DNA from: Apodospora peruviana
Taxonomy: Eukaryota > Ascomycota > Sordariomycetes > Sordariales > Lasiosphaeriaceae
DNA: 64,000 nt
Assembly (NCBI GenBank): GCA_033439685.1
Contig: JAUEDM010000001.1
Coordinates: 3,162,001 to 3,226,000, forward strand
Direction of reading: 5' to 3'
Position 1 is the first letter of the stretch, and every line of letters begins with the position of its first letter. Of this stretch, positions 12,663-24,097 are shown piece by piece. The position numbers and the translations under genes are program-made. The notes beneath the pieces were generated by a model. The model saw only the letters and a list, made by a program, of their open reading frames with translations, ran no database searches and had not been told where the DNA came from.

Positions 12663-13831
12663 TGGTGAGGATGGATAGAATCAAAATGGCGAGGGTCCAT
12701 TTCGGCCGCTGAAGCAATCTTATAGCATCGTGTTCGGGGCAAGTCAGAGCGTCTGGCAGCCTACGAGGTAGACATCGATCTATCTCATCCCACAATTTCA
12801 GGTAGGTTGGCTGGAGAGGTATGCACGTCAGCGACAACGCAAGATCCCGCTTTGATGTAACGGGTGCAGTACGGGTTAGCGGGTGATCTTTGTCTACGCT
12901 AGGTACCCAGGTAGGCAGCTGCCTCCTGATTTGCGGCGACTACCTAGGCAGGTGCCACAAGAACCACGGAACCAACAAAGGAAATCGCGACCGAAATCCC
13001 TGGACTCTCAGGCATCAACGTGGCTGAAATATCGCGAAAACCGTGCGGAAACACGTGTCTGGTGGGGGGGGATCACCCGGCACCGGGGCGCCAGGGTCCA
13101 GTCGAATCGCTCTCCAGGCGCCGTGGCGGTCTGTTTCAACGTCTCCTAAACGAGCACCCCGCGGCTTCTCATCCCCCCTTTTCGCATTGCCACAGCTTGG
13201 AGCACTGTCGCTATCACGACTTTCTTTTTCAAAAGAACCTGAAACCTCAAAGTATTAAGTTCACACCGGCTACTGCTCGCCTACCGCTCATTGATTAGTG
13301 CTGCATTTGTTCAATTCTGTTTTCCTCCCTTATTTTTCTCTGTTCTGACTTCTGACCGATCTGCCTACCTCTACCTACCTGCCTACCTACCGGTGACACC
13401 TGCCTGCCGCCTCGAGCTTTGGGCCTTGCCTTGCCTTGCCACAGCCATGTCTAACCTGTTTTCTGGAATGTGAGTGCTGCTACTTTGACTAGATCCTTCC
13501 GCAGTTCTGTGGTCCCTCTATCCGTCACTACCAGTAGTGGAAGTGCAAGTGTGCCTTCGGACGAACTCCAATGTTTTTTCGGTTGAAGCTCTCACCTGAC
13601 TGGTGTTTGAAATATGTACCTCGGCGTTGGGTTGGCGACGACTTCGGTTGGCCGCAGCAGAGCAACATCCGTGTTAGGACACCCTCACTTTTGCCATCTC
13701 CCAATACTACACGAATAGTCCTCTTTTTTTTTTCAAGTTTCCTTTGTCCCAAGAATAAAGCTTCCTCTATTGGGCCAAAAGTCTCCAAAAGGTCACATAT
13801 ACCCATACACCACTGCACCAAAAGAGTCAAT
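12663..13831. other. Divergent promoter region between pol4 and the MOB2-type gene
   Basis: This 1.17-kb spacer lies between two divergent start codons and must contain both promoters. It has CTAGGTACCCAGGTAGG-like sequence near 12899-12916 and a CTACCTACCTGCCTACCTACC-like tract around 13370-13391. A pyrimidine-rich stretch (T8 and flanks near 13723-13740) precedes the MOB2 start. No gene was recognised. Confidence 0.5.
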
Positions 13832-15012
13832 ATGTCCAACAGCCCACAGCTAACCCTAGAAACCAGCAATGCCCGGCTGAGAGGTGCGTCCAGCAAGCCT
13901 AGTGGAGCCAAAAGCCCGATATCACCTACGGATGATGGCGGCCATGGCCATGGCCAGCTTGCCTCGCCCAGCCACTCGCAGGCAAGCCACTCGTCAACCA
14001 GCTTAGCATCGGCCGGCTTGTCGTCGAAGCTTCCTCCTCTTCCTGCATCGCCTTCACTCTCCCAGTCGATCGGTTTAGCGGGCACAGCCGAAGAGGCTCT
14101 CCTCTCCTATCACCTTCCATCACCTTTGCCACTCTGGCTTAACCCTGCCTATGCAAAGCACATCGTGAAGGGTAACTTCATGACCCTGAGTGCCAGACCC
14201 AAGACGGTTGAGCAAGGGGAGTGGGTGGCTCATCAAGGTATCCAAAGCCATTTCTCTACTAGGTCTACAGACGGTCCAGTGCACTGACTGACATGGCTTA
14301 ATCAAAGTTGTTGAGCATTACCGTAACCTGTGGAATTTTGTTCGCGTTATATACGAGAAGGAGGATGACGGCAAGACCATATGCAACTCGACCTCTTGTC
14401 CTCGGATGTCAGCCGGAATGTAATGGATCCCAACCTTTATCCTTCGAGTTGCCCTCGTTTCTAATCTGGATACACCGCAGGAACCATTCATATACCTGGC
14501 TAAACAGCCGGTTTGAGCCTATTGAGCTTCCGGCCTACGAGTATATCACCCTGATGCAGCGCTGGATTTCTGGCAAGATCGACGACTCCAAGATGTTTCC
14601 GACCGAGGCCTCGGGCGTCTCGTATGCTCACAATCCCCAAATCACGACGACTACAGTCCTGTCGGGCCCCGACGAGTGGGTAGGAAAGCGCAGTGGTTTC
14701 CCCAAGGACTTCTTCAGCATCTGCCAGACCATCTTCCTGCAGATGTTCCGAGTCTACGCCCATCTCTACTGGGCTCACTTTACCGAGCCGTTCTACCACC
14801 TTAACCTGGAGAAGCAGCTGAATAGTTGCTTCAGCCATTTTGTCCTGACCGCCACCGCCCTTGACCTCCTCAAGCCACAGGAGCTTGAGCCCATGCAGCC
14901 TCTGATCGATCTCTGGGCTGCGAACGGTACATTTCCCCCCGAGTCCAAGGCGTACGAGTATGCGAACCTGAAGGCAGGCACGCGCCTGTTGCAGTTGGGT
15001 GGTATGGCTTAG
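13832..15012 (+). CDS. mob2: MOB kinase activator, MOB2-type
   Basis: Mob1/phocein-fold co-activator of NDR-type kinases (COT1/Cbk1 pathway), acting in polar growth and septation in fungi. Exons are 13832-14237, 14308-14419 and 14481-15012, giving 349 residues. The junctions (G|GT GTT-GAG and GGA-AT|G-AAC) restore an unbroken MOB domain. The first 85-90 residues are Ser/Pro/His-rich and likely disordered. The MOB domain follows, from LPLWLNPAYAKHIV to the end. It contains CNSTSCPRMSAG, the zinc-site region, then the NHSYTWLN and FPTEASG segments and the HxxWxH-type element AHLYWAHF. The kinase-binding segment resembles MOB2 rather than MOB1 or phocein. Filamentous ascomycetes often carry two MOB2 paralogues, and which one this is cannot be decided. 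Confidence 0.92.
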
Positions 15013-15997
15013 TCGCACCTACGGTGCCACTTTGTGGTGTTAACAGTTACTTCATGTGTGTGGGAAAGAATGGGGTGTGTCTAGAAAAATGTCGGTGCAT
15101 GCATGATCATGGAGTTGACCGGTCGCTAGAAAGGATGGGCTGTGCCCACGCAACGGCTTTCATTGAAGCTTCAGTGTATGTACAGCTAGCTGCCTCTGTA
15201 TTTGAGAGCATTTTTGAGAGGGAGGGGAAAAAAGTAGAACTGCTTGACAGGAGTTGGGCCTCTTTAATGCATATAACCACAATCTCGTTACTCTATTTGA
15301 AAGCTCCCCTATTCAAGGCCTAGAACTAATCTACCACGTAAATCGTCGAGACATAGAGACAAGCAAATGAATCTCATGTCATTTATCGTCGTCACCCCAA
15401 AGCCCGTTGATTATCCGGTATTCTTCTAGAATAATTCCAAGGCCAAGATTACAATCGCAAACAAAGTACAGGCTGGACCCTGACAGTTTCCTGACCGCCC
15501 TGTCGCTCCTGTCCATGCTGGCTTGATCATGGCGAATGACAGCCATGTCCAGACACATTTTGGTGGGGTTCGACTGTTGCGACAAGCGGACCGAGTCAAA
15601 CAGGAGCGGCGGGGTGGGCGTATGGCGGGGGCAACTAAGCTGCCCTTATTCGATTAACGAGTCGGCCTCGCTTTTTTTTTGGGCGACCCAAATTCTTCTT
15701 CCAAGGGTCCCATGGGTTTTCCAAGGTCCCCTTGTGCAAAAGCAAAAGCCCATGCTCTTGTGCAAACTGAGACCCTTCTTCTTTTGATTGCTGAGAACAG
15801 TTAAAAAAAATTGTCGAGCTTCCATTCTCTCTCTCGTCTTTCTCAAAATTCATTTTTCACGGCATTCCCACGATCGGTTTTTGTTGCACATCTCGATCGG
15901 TCTTCAGTATCACTTGAGAATAATTCCCATTCTTTCCACCCCCCATCTCCTGTTCAGATATCTTTTTCTTGCAAACGCAAAAAAAGCACCACACAAC
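15013..15997. other. Intergenic region between the MOB2-type gene and hmt1
   Basis: This 1-kb spacer holds the MOB2 3' region and the hmt1 promoter. Near the hmt1 start it is pyrimidine-rich with short T and A runs (T9 near 15670, A8 near 15803). Open frames here are short and unconvincing. Confidence 0.5.
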
Positions 15998-17461
15998 ATG
16001 GCCGGAGAAGCAATGGATATCGAGGTGGCCGAGCAAAAGCTCAAGTCCATGGATCACGCCGAGCAGCACTACTTCAACAGGTGAGAGGGAGTTATTCTGC
16101 GACAGGATTGGGATGAATGTTGGGTTGGGCTAACCAATTGTGCGCCGTACTCTAGCTATAACCATCATGGTAAGAAAGATACCCTCTACTAGATCGCCAC
16201 CGAACCCTTTGGGTTTGGCTATTTCTAGTTTTCTTTTCAGCTAACTTTTGGACAACATAAAAGGCATACACGAGGAAATGTTGGTGTGTATATTTCGGAA
16301 ACCCCCCAATCTGCCTTGCCGGTTGCCTTCGCTGGTCCTACATGTGACTCTTTTGCTAACCAGGTCCTTTTGTGACTTCACCACAGAAAGATGAGGTCCG
16401 GACCAGATCGTACATGAACGCGATTGTTCAAAATAAGCACCTATTCAAAGATAAGGTCGTTTTGGACGTCGGATGCGGTACCGGTATCCTCTCGATGTAC
16501 GACTCCCCTCCTTCACCCCTATAACCAGATATATCGAATCTAAAATGAGGCGGGTTGGCTGATATGTTGCTGGATCTATAGGTTCGCTGTTAAGGCGGGC
16601 GCAAAGCACGTCATCGGTGTCGACATGTCGACGATTATCTTCAAGGCCCGTGAGATCGCCAAGGTCAACGGCATGGAGGACAAGATTACGTTCATTCAGG
16701 GCAAGATGGAGGAGATCGAGCTACCGTTCCCCAAGGTCGACATCATCATTTCTGAGTGGATGGGATACTTCTTGCTCTACGAGTCCATGTTGGACACCGT
16801 GCTGTACGCGAGAGACAAGTACCTGGAGAAGGACGGCCTGCTCTTCCCCGACAAGGCCACCATCTTTGTTGCCGGTATTGAGGATGGAGAGTACAAGGAT
16901 GAAAAGATAGGATGTATGGCTTCCTCTCCGCCTCCATCTCCTTTTCTTGCGTAAAGAATTTCTTGCTAATCGCCCGATATAGTCTGGGACAACGTGTACG
17001 GGTTCAACTACAGCCCGTTGAAGGAGACTGCGCTCTCAGAGCCGTTGGTGGACGTCGTCGAGGTCAAGGCGGTCGTGACCGACCCCACTAGCGTGCTCAC
17101 GCTCGACCTATACACGTGCACAACCGAGGACTTGGCTTTTAGCTGCCCCTTCGACTTGACTGCCCGAAGAGACGACTTCATCCACGCCCTCGTGGCGTGG
17201 TTCGACATTGAATTCTCGGCCTGCCACAAGCCCATCCGATTCTCTACCGGCCCGCATACCAAGTACACGCACTGGAAGCAGACCGTCTTCTACCTCAAGG
17301 ATGTCCTCACGGTTCAACAAGGCGAGAAGATCGAGTGCTCCCTGCACAATCGGCCGAATGAGAAGAACAAGCGGGACCTCGACATCAAGATCCAGTACCG
17401 GCTCGAGACGCAAGATCCTACCAGACAGGCCGAGGGAACCTGTCTCTTCAAGATGTGCTAA
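15998..17461 (+). CDS. hmt1: Type I protein arginine N-methyltransferase (PRMT1/HMT1)
   Basis: Transfers methyl groups from S-adenosylmethionine to arginines of RNA-binding proteins and histones (asymmetric dimethylarginine), mainly in the nucleus. Six exons: 15998-16080, 16156-16169, 16264-16283, 16387-16496, 16582-16913 and 16983-17461, giving 345 residues, the usual PRMT1 length. Exons 2 and 3 are only 14 and 20 nt, yet they restore the invariant YFNSYNHHGIHEEML segment exactly. Motif I (VLDVGCGTGIL) is near residues 64-74. The double-E loop reads SEWMGYFLLYE with both glutamates, and the THW loop (THWKQT) is present. All key residues are intact. Expression is presumably constitutive. Confidence 0.97.
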
Positions 17462-18956
17462 GAGAAGTTGGTGGTGGTGAGGATATTCAAAGTTAGCTCG
17501 GTCCATCCGATAACGGGCTTCCTTGCGACTGGCCCTAAGTAGCAGGGTCATGGCGCGAGTCGAGTTGGCGAGGCGATGGATGATGTGATCTGTGATGCAA
17601 CAGATGGCTTTGTGGCCACAGCGAACATTACTTCCTGGGTGGATAAAACATTAAGTCTACGAGATCATCATGAGTTCATGCGACATGGCTTGGGAACGGG
17701 GGCGATGGAACATTGGCGGCAGAGCATGGGCTGGCTGGGCCTAGAAGGTGTTTGCGCGTGCATTGCATTGCGCCGGGCTTTCTCATTTCTTTGTGTGCTT
17801 TCTATTTTATTCTTAAACTTCTTTACATAAAGCGAGGAATGGTTACCAGATAGCGGCTTCCCTTCTTGTTTCTTTTGTGATCTCGATCCACACATGTAGA
17901 GCGAGGGTACATAGCATAGGCACAGAAAGGGGCGTGATGGCAGCAGCGTGTATGGGGCCAGAGGGAGGGCACGGCATGGGATGTATGTGGGGTCCTTCTG
18001 TTATCTGGCATCATGATTCTACAGCTTTTGGGTTTTATTAGTCTTGATGAGTAGGCAGGAAATAGGGATTAGATGGGACGGGATGGATACCCCTGGAAAT
18101 GAGAATAGAGAGGGTTAAGAAAAACAGCGAGTAGAACTTGATGTTTGAATGTGTGATGACTTTTGGGTAGCAAGTATCCAGCTATTTTAGTTAGTGGTGG
18201 CAATCTGTGAGTGAGTTTTGAGGTGAGTTGCTTGTGGCAATGATGATGACTCGCTCTCTCCTCCTCCAACGGTTGCACCCTCCGGACACCGTCTTCTAGA
18301 CTCTCAGATCACTCTGGGGACGAATCTCATCTCCGGACACGGAATTGCCTCTGTTGGTTTGAGGAAACACGCACCATCACAGACAATACAGCAGTTCAAC
18401 GTCCGTCTATAACAGACTACTGTCATTTATTCAATTTCACCCCTTATATGGAAAATGAGGTTACCTATGAAGGTACTACAATGAAGGGCTAGGTTTGATC
18501 ATATCTATTCATTTCATCCGGTCATTGCACCGCAGTCATCTCCTTCTTTTCATGGACACCACGCTATATATCTTGCTCAGCTCGCCGTGTTTCCAAATAA
18601 AACATGCAAGCAGGGAAATAAATACCAAAATACGTAACCATAGCAGCAGCAAGACAACCATGGAAAGGCACAGATAAACTCCATTTATTGACCTACCTAA
18701 GGGAATAACTTTTCCTTTCCGATCCAAATTCAACGCAACCAGCGAACACGATAACGAAGACAATAAATAAAGCCAGTAAGCTCGTTTTCCTATAAATGAA
18801 CTTGTTGAATTGTCAGCTTTGTTCAAATCAATTTTAGTAATCGTCACTGTGCCATCCAATGTGCAGAGGCTTGTGCTCGTCATCAGAGAGGGAGATATCA
18901 TCCTCACGTTGATCATAAGGAATGTAGCCCGACGACGGCACGCCGCGGTTCCTCTC
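17462..18956. other. Intergenic region between convergent genes hmt1 and agm1
   Basis: About 1.5 kb between two stop codons, AT-richer than the coding sequence. Open frames up to about 85 codons occur but have no protein-like composition or recognisable motif. Nothing else was recognised. Confidence 0.5.
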
Positions 18957-20644
18957 CTAGAGTCCGCTGCCGTATCGTTCAATGATCCTAACCACGCGCT
19001 CGGCGAGCTCGTTCGTCTCGGAGTGGGTGGCCGCCTCGGCGTAGACGCGGCAGGCGTTCTCAGTGCCGCTGGCCCGGGCGAACGCCCGGGCGTCCTTATA
19101 CTTCTTGACCTCGTTATCGATGTCTTCCTGGGCGCCCAGGGGGCGCGACAGGCGTCGCTCAGCGTCGGTCGTCTCGAACAAGTCCTTATCGGCCACCTCA
19201 ACACGGACGAGACGGTTTGGGCGGTCTTTGTACGTCTCGTGCCAGTCTCCCAGCGTCCAGTTCTTGTGTGCCAGGATGACCTCGACCATTAGCATGTCGG
19301 ACAGCGCATCGCCTACAGTCTGGTTGATCAAGTCCGCAAGAGCAGCCAACGTGTCCAGGGCCTCCTTCTGGGCGGGAGACTGGGGCTCTGTGTTCTTGAA
19401 GGCGTTAATAGCATCCGGCGAGAAGAGGACGGTCCCGTGGCCGTTGGCCTCGAAGTATACACCGATGTCGAATCCCTGGGCGACATGGTGAAGGTGCTTC
19501 ACGCCGGTGGGTGTGCAGATGACCTGCAGCTTCAGAACCTGCGTGATATAGGTGGTGCTCATGCCGTTGGCATAAGCGGTCTGGACAACCCCGATGCGCA
19601 TGTCCTGCTTCAAGCCGGCTTTCTCGACGAGATCGCCGATGAAAGAGGCTGCCAGGGAAGCAATGCGGTCTCCGTCGAGCATGAAGAACTGGCGGTGGTC
19701 GGGCTCGTTCCAGTAATAGATGAGACGGTCGGCATCGCCGTCGAATGAGCACGATTTGGTTCCATGCTGAGGCTTGGGTGCGGGTGGGGCACGCTGTCTG
19801 GTCTTGACAAAATCGGCACCACACTAAAGCACGAGAGTTAGCAATATGGTTGCATCCCGAATGAAGTAGACCGGACACATACGTCGAGGTTGAGGACCTC
19901 TGGGCGGAGAACGTCGTCGTTGACAATCTTGATATCGAGCCCAAGCTGCTCCTTGGGGAGGTAATTCAGGAACTCGTGCAGCTTGGGGCCGCCCACACCG
20001 TTGGCGCAATCCACTGTAAGCGATCCGTTAACTTTCTTGCCCTTCATAGCTCTGACAAAGGCATCGGCCAGCTTCTTGTAGTAACCCGCCTCGCTGACTT
20101 CTCCGTATGCAAATGGCATGCCCTCCGTGTTGGTGGCGCGCACAAGGTAGTGCAGGATGGGTGTGGTCAATAACTTGTAATCGACATATTCGGTGCCGGT
20201 GGCCTCGAGAGCGTCGGCGAGAGCTGTCACCAGCTTGTGTCCGGAGGGGCGCGTGTCGCGGCCATAAATGACCCTGGCCTGAGCTCGCAAATCGATCTTG
20301 AGGTCCTTGACGTACTTGAAATACAGCTCGACCAGCGCTTCGTGGGTGGGTGCATTGACGAGGCCAGTTGCAAGGGCCTCCCAGTCTTGCTCGAGCATCT
20401 CGCCCATCGGGTCGACGATCTTGACACCGTTGTCAACAGCAGGATTGTGGCTAGCGGTTATCATAACGCCAATGGCCTGCGAATTGCGCTTGCGGCTGCG
20501 CAGAGAGGAAAGCAATCCGACTCGGAAAGTTACACCCTCGAGCAGGTCGGCCTTCATGCGGAAGCCCGCTGTGCCGTACTTGAAGGTGTGGCCATCGACA
20601 ATCGGGTGCTTCTTGGAAGCCTCGAGGATCTTGTCCTTGTCCAT
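18957..20644 (-). CDS. agm1: Phosphoacetylglucosamine mutase
   Basis: Interconverts N-acetylglucosamine 6-phosphate and 1-phosphate, the step before UDP-GlcNAc formation for chitin, N-glycans and GPI anchors; cytosolic. Two coding exons, 20644-19883 and 19823-18957, flank a 59-nt intron (GTATGT...TTTAG with GCTAAC) and give 542 residues, typical for AGM1. The phosphoserine loop TASHNP has its Ser near residue 65. The metal loop DGDADR is near 282, and the C-terminal phosphate-binding loop reads RASGTEN. I chose the ATG at 20644 (MDKDKILEAS). The frame upstream contains another ATG, but a good 5'-leader intron (20653-20703) removes it. The gene is divergent from mus81. Confidence 0.96.
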
Positions 20645-20652
20645 GTTGGTGG

Positions 20653-20703
20653 CTTTCGTAGTTAGCGCTCGGAAGCTAAGCATGGCGCTTGCGATATACT
20701 CAC
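20653..20703 (-). other. Probable 5'-leader intron of agm1
   Basis: On the minus strand the sequence reads GTGAGT at 20703, a GCTAAC branch site, and AAAG just before CCACCAACATGG, a span of 51 nt. Splicing removes an in-frame upstream ATG and leaves the AGM1 start codon eight bases after the junction. If unspliced, the upstream ATG would add about 14 residues to the N-terminus. Confidence 0.65.
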
Positions 20704-21314
20704 GATGTGTAGAAATCGAAAGGGGGAGGCAGGAGTGACTGTAGATTTTAAGGGCTGAATAGTTGGCGATGGTGGGGGAGGGGGAGGAACAAGGTAAGGT
20801 GCCGACTGTACGGACGGGAGTGCTCTGAACGGTTAGAGGTGTAGCTTCCACACCGCAGGTGAAGGTCAAGGTCCAGAGCTGCCCCGCATTCAAACGGCTG
20901 GTGGGTTCAACTTCCCGTTGGGTTGCAGGAATGGAAGGAATGAAGGTGGAACGTGCGCTAATGACAGGGCTATCCTAGTGCCCCACCAAACCACTCAGGG
21001 AACGTCATTTAATACACGTGATTTGGCGAGGTGCACGCCGGGGACCAGGCGCGCTTGCTGTCCAGACGCGTTTTCCTCTACACAAAACGGCCACCAGCCA
21101 AATACCTTTGCTACGCTTGGTCTGCGGGCTAACTCCAGAATTGCTGTATCTTGGCTTTTTCTCTTCCGACACCATTGCCAGCACTATTTTGGGTCTTTCT
21201 TTCCTCGAAATCTCATTTGGCGTTTTGATCCCTTTGTTTGCTTTCATATCGCTTTTTTGCCTCCTCCGTGAGGTTGTTGGACAGCCCCAGGTTGCTAAGG
21301 TACACTTGCTAACT
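20704..21314. other. Divergent promoter region between agm1 and mus81
   Basis: This 0.6-kb spacer between divergent transcripts must carry both promoters. The mus81 frame happens to stay open back to about 21018, but MADDTCPNPLL at 21315 is the conserved MUS81 beginning, so the upstream part is taken as leader. GCTAAC lies immediately before the ATG. No further gene was recognised. Confidence 0.5.
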
Positions 21315-23132
21315 ATGGCGGATGACACTTGCCCGAATCCATTGCTGCTTTCTTGGGTCAAGGAATGGTGGGACGTTGCGCGGGAGCGGAACTCCAAGGG
21401 AGTGACCACCTACAAACATGCATACGACTCGCTCAAAGCTTGCCCGATTGCTTTCGAGCATCCTTCCTCGCTTCAACAGCTCAAAGGGTTCGGGCCGAAG
21501 TTATGCGAACGTCTGACGGAGCAGCTGCGGGCACACTGTGAGGAAAATGGTCTGCCAATGCCTCCATATCCGACCTCGAAGAAACGAGGAGGCAGATCAG
21601 CCGCAAGACCCGGTGCCGGAGACGGCAACGGGGAAGACGACGAGGAAGGAGCTCCGAGACCGGCCAAGAAACCCAGAAAAGTCAAGGCTTATGTTCCGGC
21701 TTATCGATCTGGAGCATATGCGATAATACTTGCTTTATCTACCATTCGCGAAGATGCGCAGGTGGGCATGACCAAGACTGATCTCATCGAGGCAGCCCAA
21801 CCCCATTGCGACGCTTCCTTCACGGCTCCTCCTGATCCAACTAAGTTCTACACGGCTTGGGTGTCCATGAAAACGCTTACACAGAAAGAACTTGTCTACG
21901 AACGCGGTCGGCCACTGAAGAGATATGCTCTCACTGATGAGGGTTGGGAGGTGGCCAAACGGATTCAGCAGACCACTGCTGCGAGTGGAAGTGGTAGTGG
22001 GAGTGCGAAGGTAACCTCGAATGATCAACCAGCACCAACAGCAGCTCCGACACTACCAGCTGCTTCTGCCAGCGCAGATGCCCCCAAGGCGATTATACTT
22101 GACGATGACGACGACGATAATAACACTCCTACTCTGCGTACACACAAAAGCGAGTATGCGGACATTGTAGGACCTAGCCTTGCTCCTGAAGGCCACCCAA
22201 AACTACCCTCATTCACGCCGATCAGACTGACGCCTGGCGAATTCACAGTCGAGCTGGTCCTCGACGTACGTGAGGTCAGAGCTAAGACGGACCGCGATTA
22301 CATGCAACAGGAGCTCGCAAAGAAGGGCGTAACACCTATCATGAGGAGTTTGGAACTTGGTGATGCGCTTTGGGTAGCAAAGTGCAACAAGCCAGGCTGG
22401 TTGACGCGGTGCGGAGCAGAAGGAGATGAAGTTGTCTTGGACTGGATTGTCGAGAGGAAAAGGTTAGACGATCTGATCGGGAGCATCAAGGACGGTCGTT
22501 TCCACGAACAAAAGTTCCGCCTGCGCCGTTCGGGTGTCAAAAATGTCATCTATCTCGTCGAGGACATCGCAATGGATTCGACGCACTTTCATAAATACGA
22601 GGAAGCCGTACAGTCTGTCATTGCCTCGATTCAGGTAGTTAATGGCTACTTTCTGAAGAAGACACAGAAGATAGACGACACCATTCGATATCTGACCTCC
22701 ATGACCAGGATTCTCAAGAAGGTCTATGAAAGCAAGCCTCTACACATCATCCCGACCAAGGTCCTCACGGAAAAGAATTATCTCCCTTTGCAGAAACATC
22801 TCCGGGAGACGCAGCCGGACACCCCTCATCACATCAGCTACCCAGCATTTGCGTCGCTGGCGTCCAAGTCAGATATGATGACGTTGCGAGACGTCTACTT
22901 GAAAATGCTCATGTGCACCAGGGGCGTCACAGGAGAAAAGTCGGTCGAGATCCAAAGGATATGGAAGACCCCTTACGACTTGGTTAAGGCGTTCGAGCAA
23001 TGCGGCACAGGGGCGGAGGGAAAGAAGAAGAGGATCGAACTCATCTCGTCGCACTTGGGCAACCTACTTGGACGGAAGAAGATTCCGAAGGCTGTGAGCC
23101 AGAGGATTGCAGAGGTGTGGGGAGATGCATGA
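21315..23132 (+). CDS. mus81: Crossover junction endonuclease subunit MUS81
   Basis: Catalytic subunit of the MUS81-EME1/MMS4 structure-specific nuclease that cuts 3' flaps, replication forks and recombination intermediates in the nucleus. Single exon, 605 residues from the ATG at 21315. The N-terminal helix-hairpin-helix (LKGFGPKLCERL) is near residues 55-66. A basic and acidic linker follows, then a winged-helix segment near 130-215, a Ser/Asp-rich linker with a D7 run, and the ERCC4 nuclease domain from about 310. The signature ERKRLDDL is near 379-386, with the preceding acidic residues in LVLDVRE. The C-terminal helix-hairpin-helix pair ends the protein. All catalytic residues are present. 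The stop codon faces that of riboflavin synthase 166 bp away. Confidence 0.97.
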   Translation: MADDTCPNPLLLSWVKEWWDVARERNSKGVTTYKHAYDSLKACPIAFEHPSSLQQLKGFGPKLCERLTEQLRAHCEENGLPMPPYPTSKKRGGRSAARPGAGDGNGEDDEEGAPRPAKKPRKVKAYVPAYRSGAYAIILALSTIREDAQVGMTKTDLIEAAQPHCDASFTAPPDPTKFYTAWVSMKTLTQKELVYERGRPLKRYALTDEGWEVAKRIQQTTAASGSGSGSAKVTSNDQPAPTAAPTLPAASASADAPKAIILDDDDDDNNTPTLRTHKSEYADIVGPSLAPEGHPKLPSFTPIRLTPGEFTVELVLDVREVRAKTDRDYMQQELAKKGVTPIMRSLELGDALWVAKCNKPGWLTRCGAEGDEVVLDWIVERKRLDDLIGSIKDGRFHEQKFRLRRSGVKNVIYLVEDIAMDSTHFHKYEEAVQSVIASIQVVNGYFLKKTQKIDDTIRYLTSMTRILKKVYESKPLHIIPTKVLTEKNYLPLQKHLRETQPDTPHHISYPAFASLASKSDMMTLRDVYLKMLMCTRGVTGEKSVEIQRIWKTPYDLVKAFEQCGTGAEGKKKRIELISSHLGNLLGRKKIPKAVSQRIAEVWGDA

Positions 23133-23298
23133 GGTTTGATGAAGACATTGCTCTTTGCTTTTTGCCCCGGAGACTAAACATTGTAATGATTACGGTACAA
23201 GCCACCCATAGCCGAACGAACTTTATCAGACTTTCCTTTTTCTTTCTTTGTTTTGATTCGCCCGCTACATAATCCGTACAGAAAAAAAAGAGCCAGAC

Positions 23299-24097
23299 TC
23301 ACGAGGAGAGCTTCTGCGCTACTATCCTCTCCACCATCTTTTGCAGCAACGGAAGACCTCCTTGACCACCACTCTCCTCCAAACTCGTCAAATAACCCGT
23401 CAGGCTCTTCTCAACATACTTGGCCGTCATGTCGACCTCCACGTTGACCGTATCGCCGACTTTTTTGCCCGCAATGACGACGCGCTCCTGCGTGTAGGTG
23501 ATGAGCATGACCTCCCACCAGCCCTCGTCATCGTCCACCTTCGTGACGGTCAGGCTCGTGCCGTCGAGAGCAATAAAACCCTTGTAGACGACGTAGCGCA
23601 TCACGTCCTTGGATTTGGGAGAGAACCGAATGGTCACGGCGTTGCCGTCGGGCTCCATCTTGGTGATGGTGGCGACGGCGTCGACGTGCCCTTGGACAAA
23701 GTGGCCGCCCATGCGGGTGTCGGCGCGTACCGCCCGCTCGAGGTTGACGTGCGACCCGGCCACGAGGGCGCCCAGGTCGGTCAGCCGGAGCGTTTCGGGG
23801 GCGATGCCGACTGTGAACTGTGGGACTGGAGAGGAGAAAAATGTGACCACGGTCAGGCAGCACCCGTTGACGGCGATGCTGTCGCCCAGGTGGCAATCAG
23901 ACAGGAGGGTGGACTCGGCCGGCAGCTGGATGGTCAATGAGGTGCCGCCTGTCGCGTCGTGCGGGTTGAGTTCGGCGACCACTTTTGTTCTTATCAGCTT
24001 CTTTCTATTGAGACTGGTTAGAGGAGGTTGGTTGTTACTCATCTCTTTGATGAGAGGAGTACGCACCGCCGATTTCTTCCACTATTCCCGTAAACAT
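23299..24097 (-). CDS. rib5: Riboflavin synthase
   Basis: Dismutation of two 6,7-dimethyl-8-ribityllumazine molecules to riboflavin, the last step of vitamin B2 synthesis; cytosolic homotrimer. Exon 1 (24097-24067) encodes only MFTGIVEEIG plus one base. An 85-nt intron (GTGCGT...AAAAG) follows, then exon 2 (23981-23299), total 237 residues. The acceptor at 23982 is chosen because it alone restores EIGVVAELNPHD, the family consensus. The protein is two tandem lumazine-binding barrels. Each has its own motif: DSIAVNGCCLTV near residue 50 in the first, and a GFIALDGTSLTV-like copy in the second. The MFTG start is diagnostic. Confidence 0.95.
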
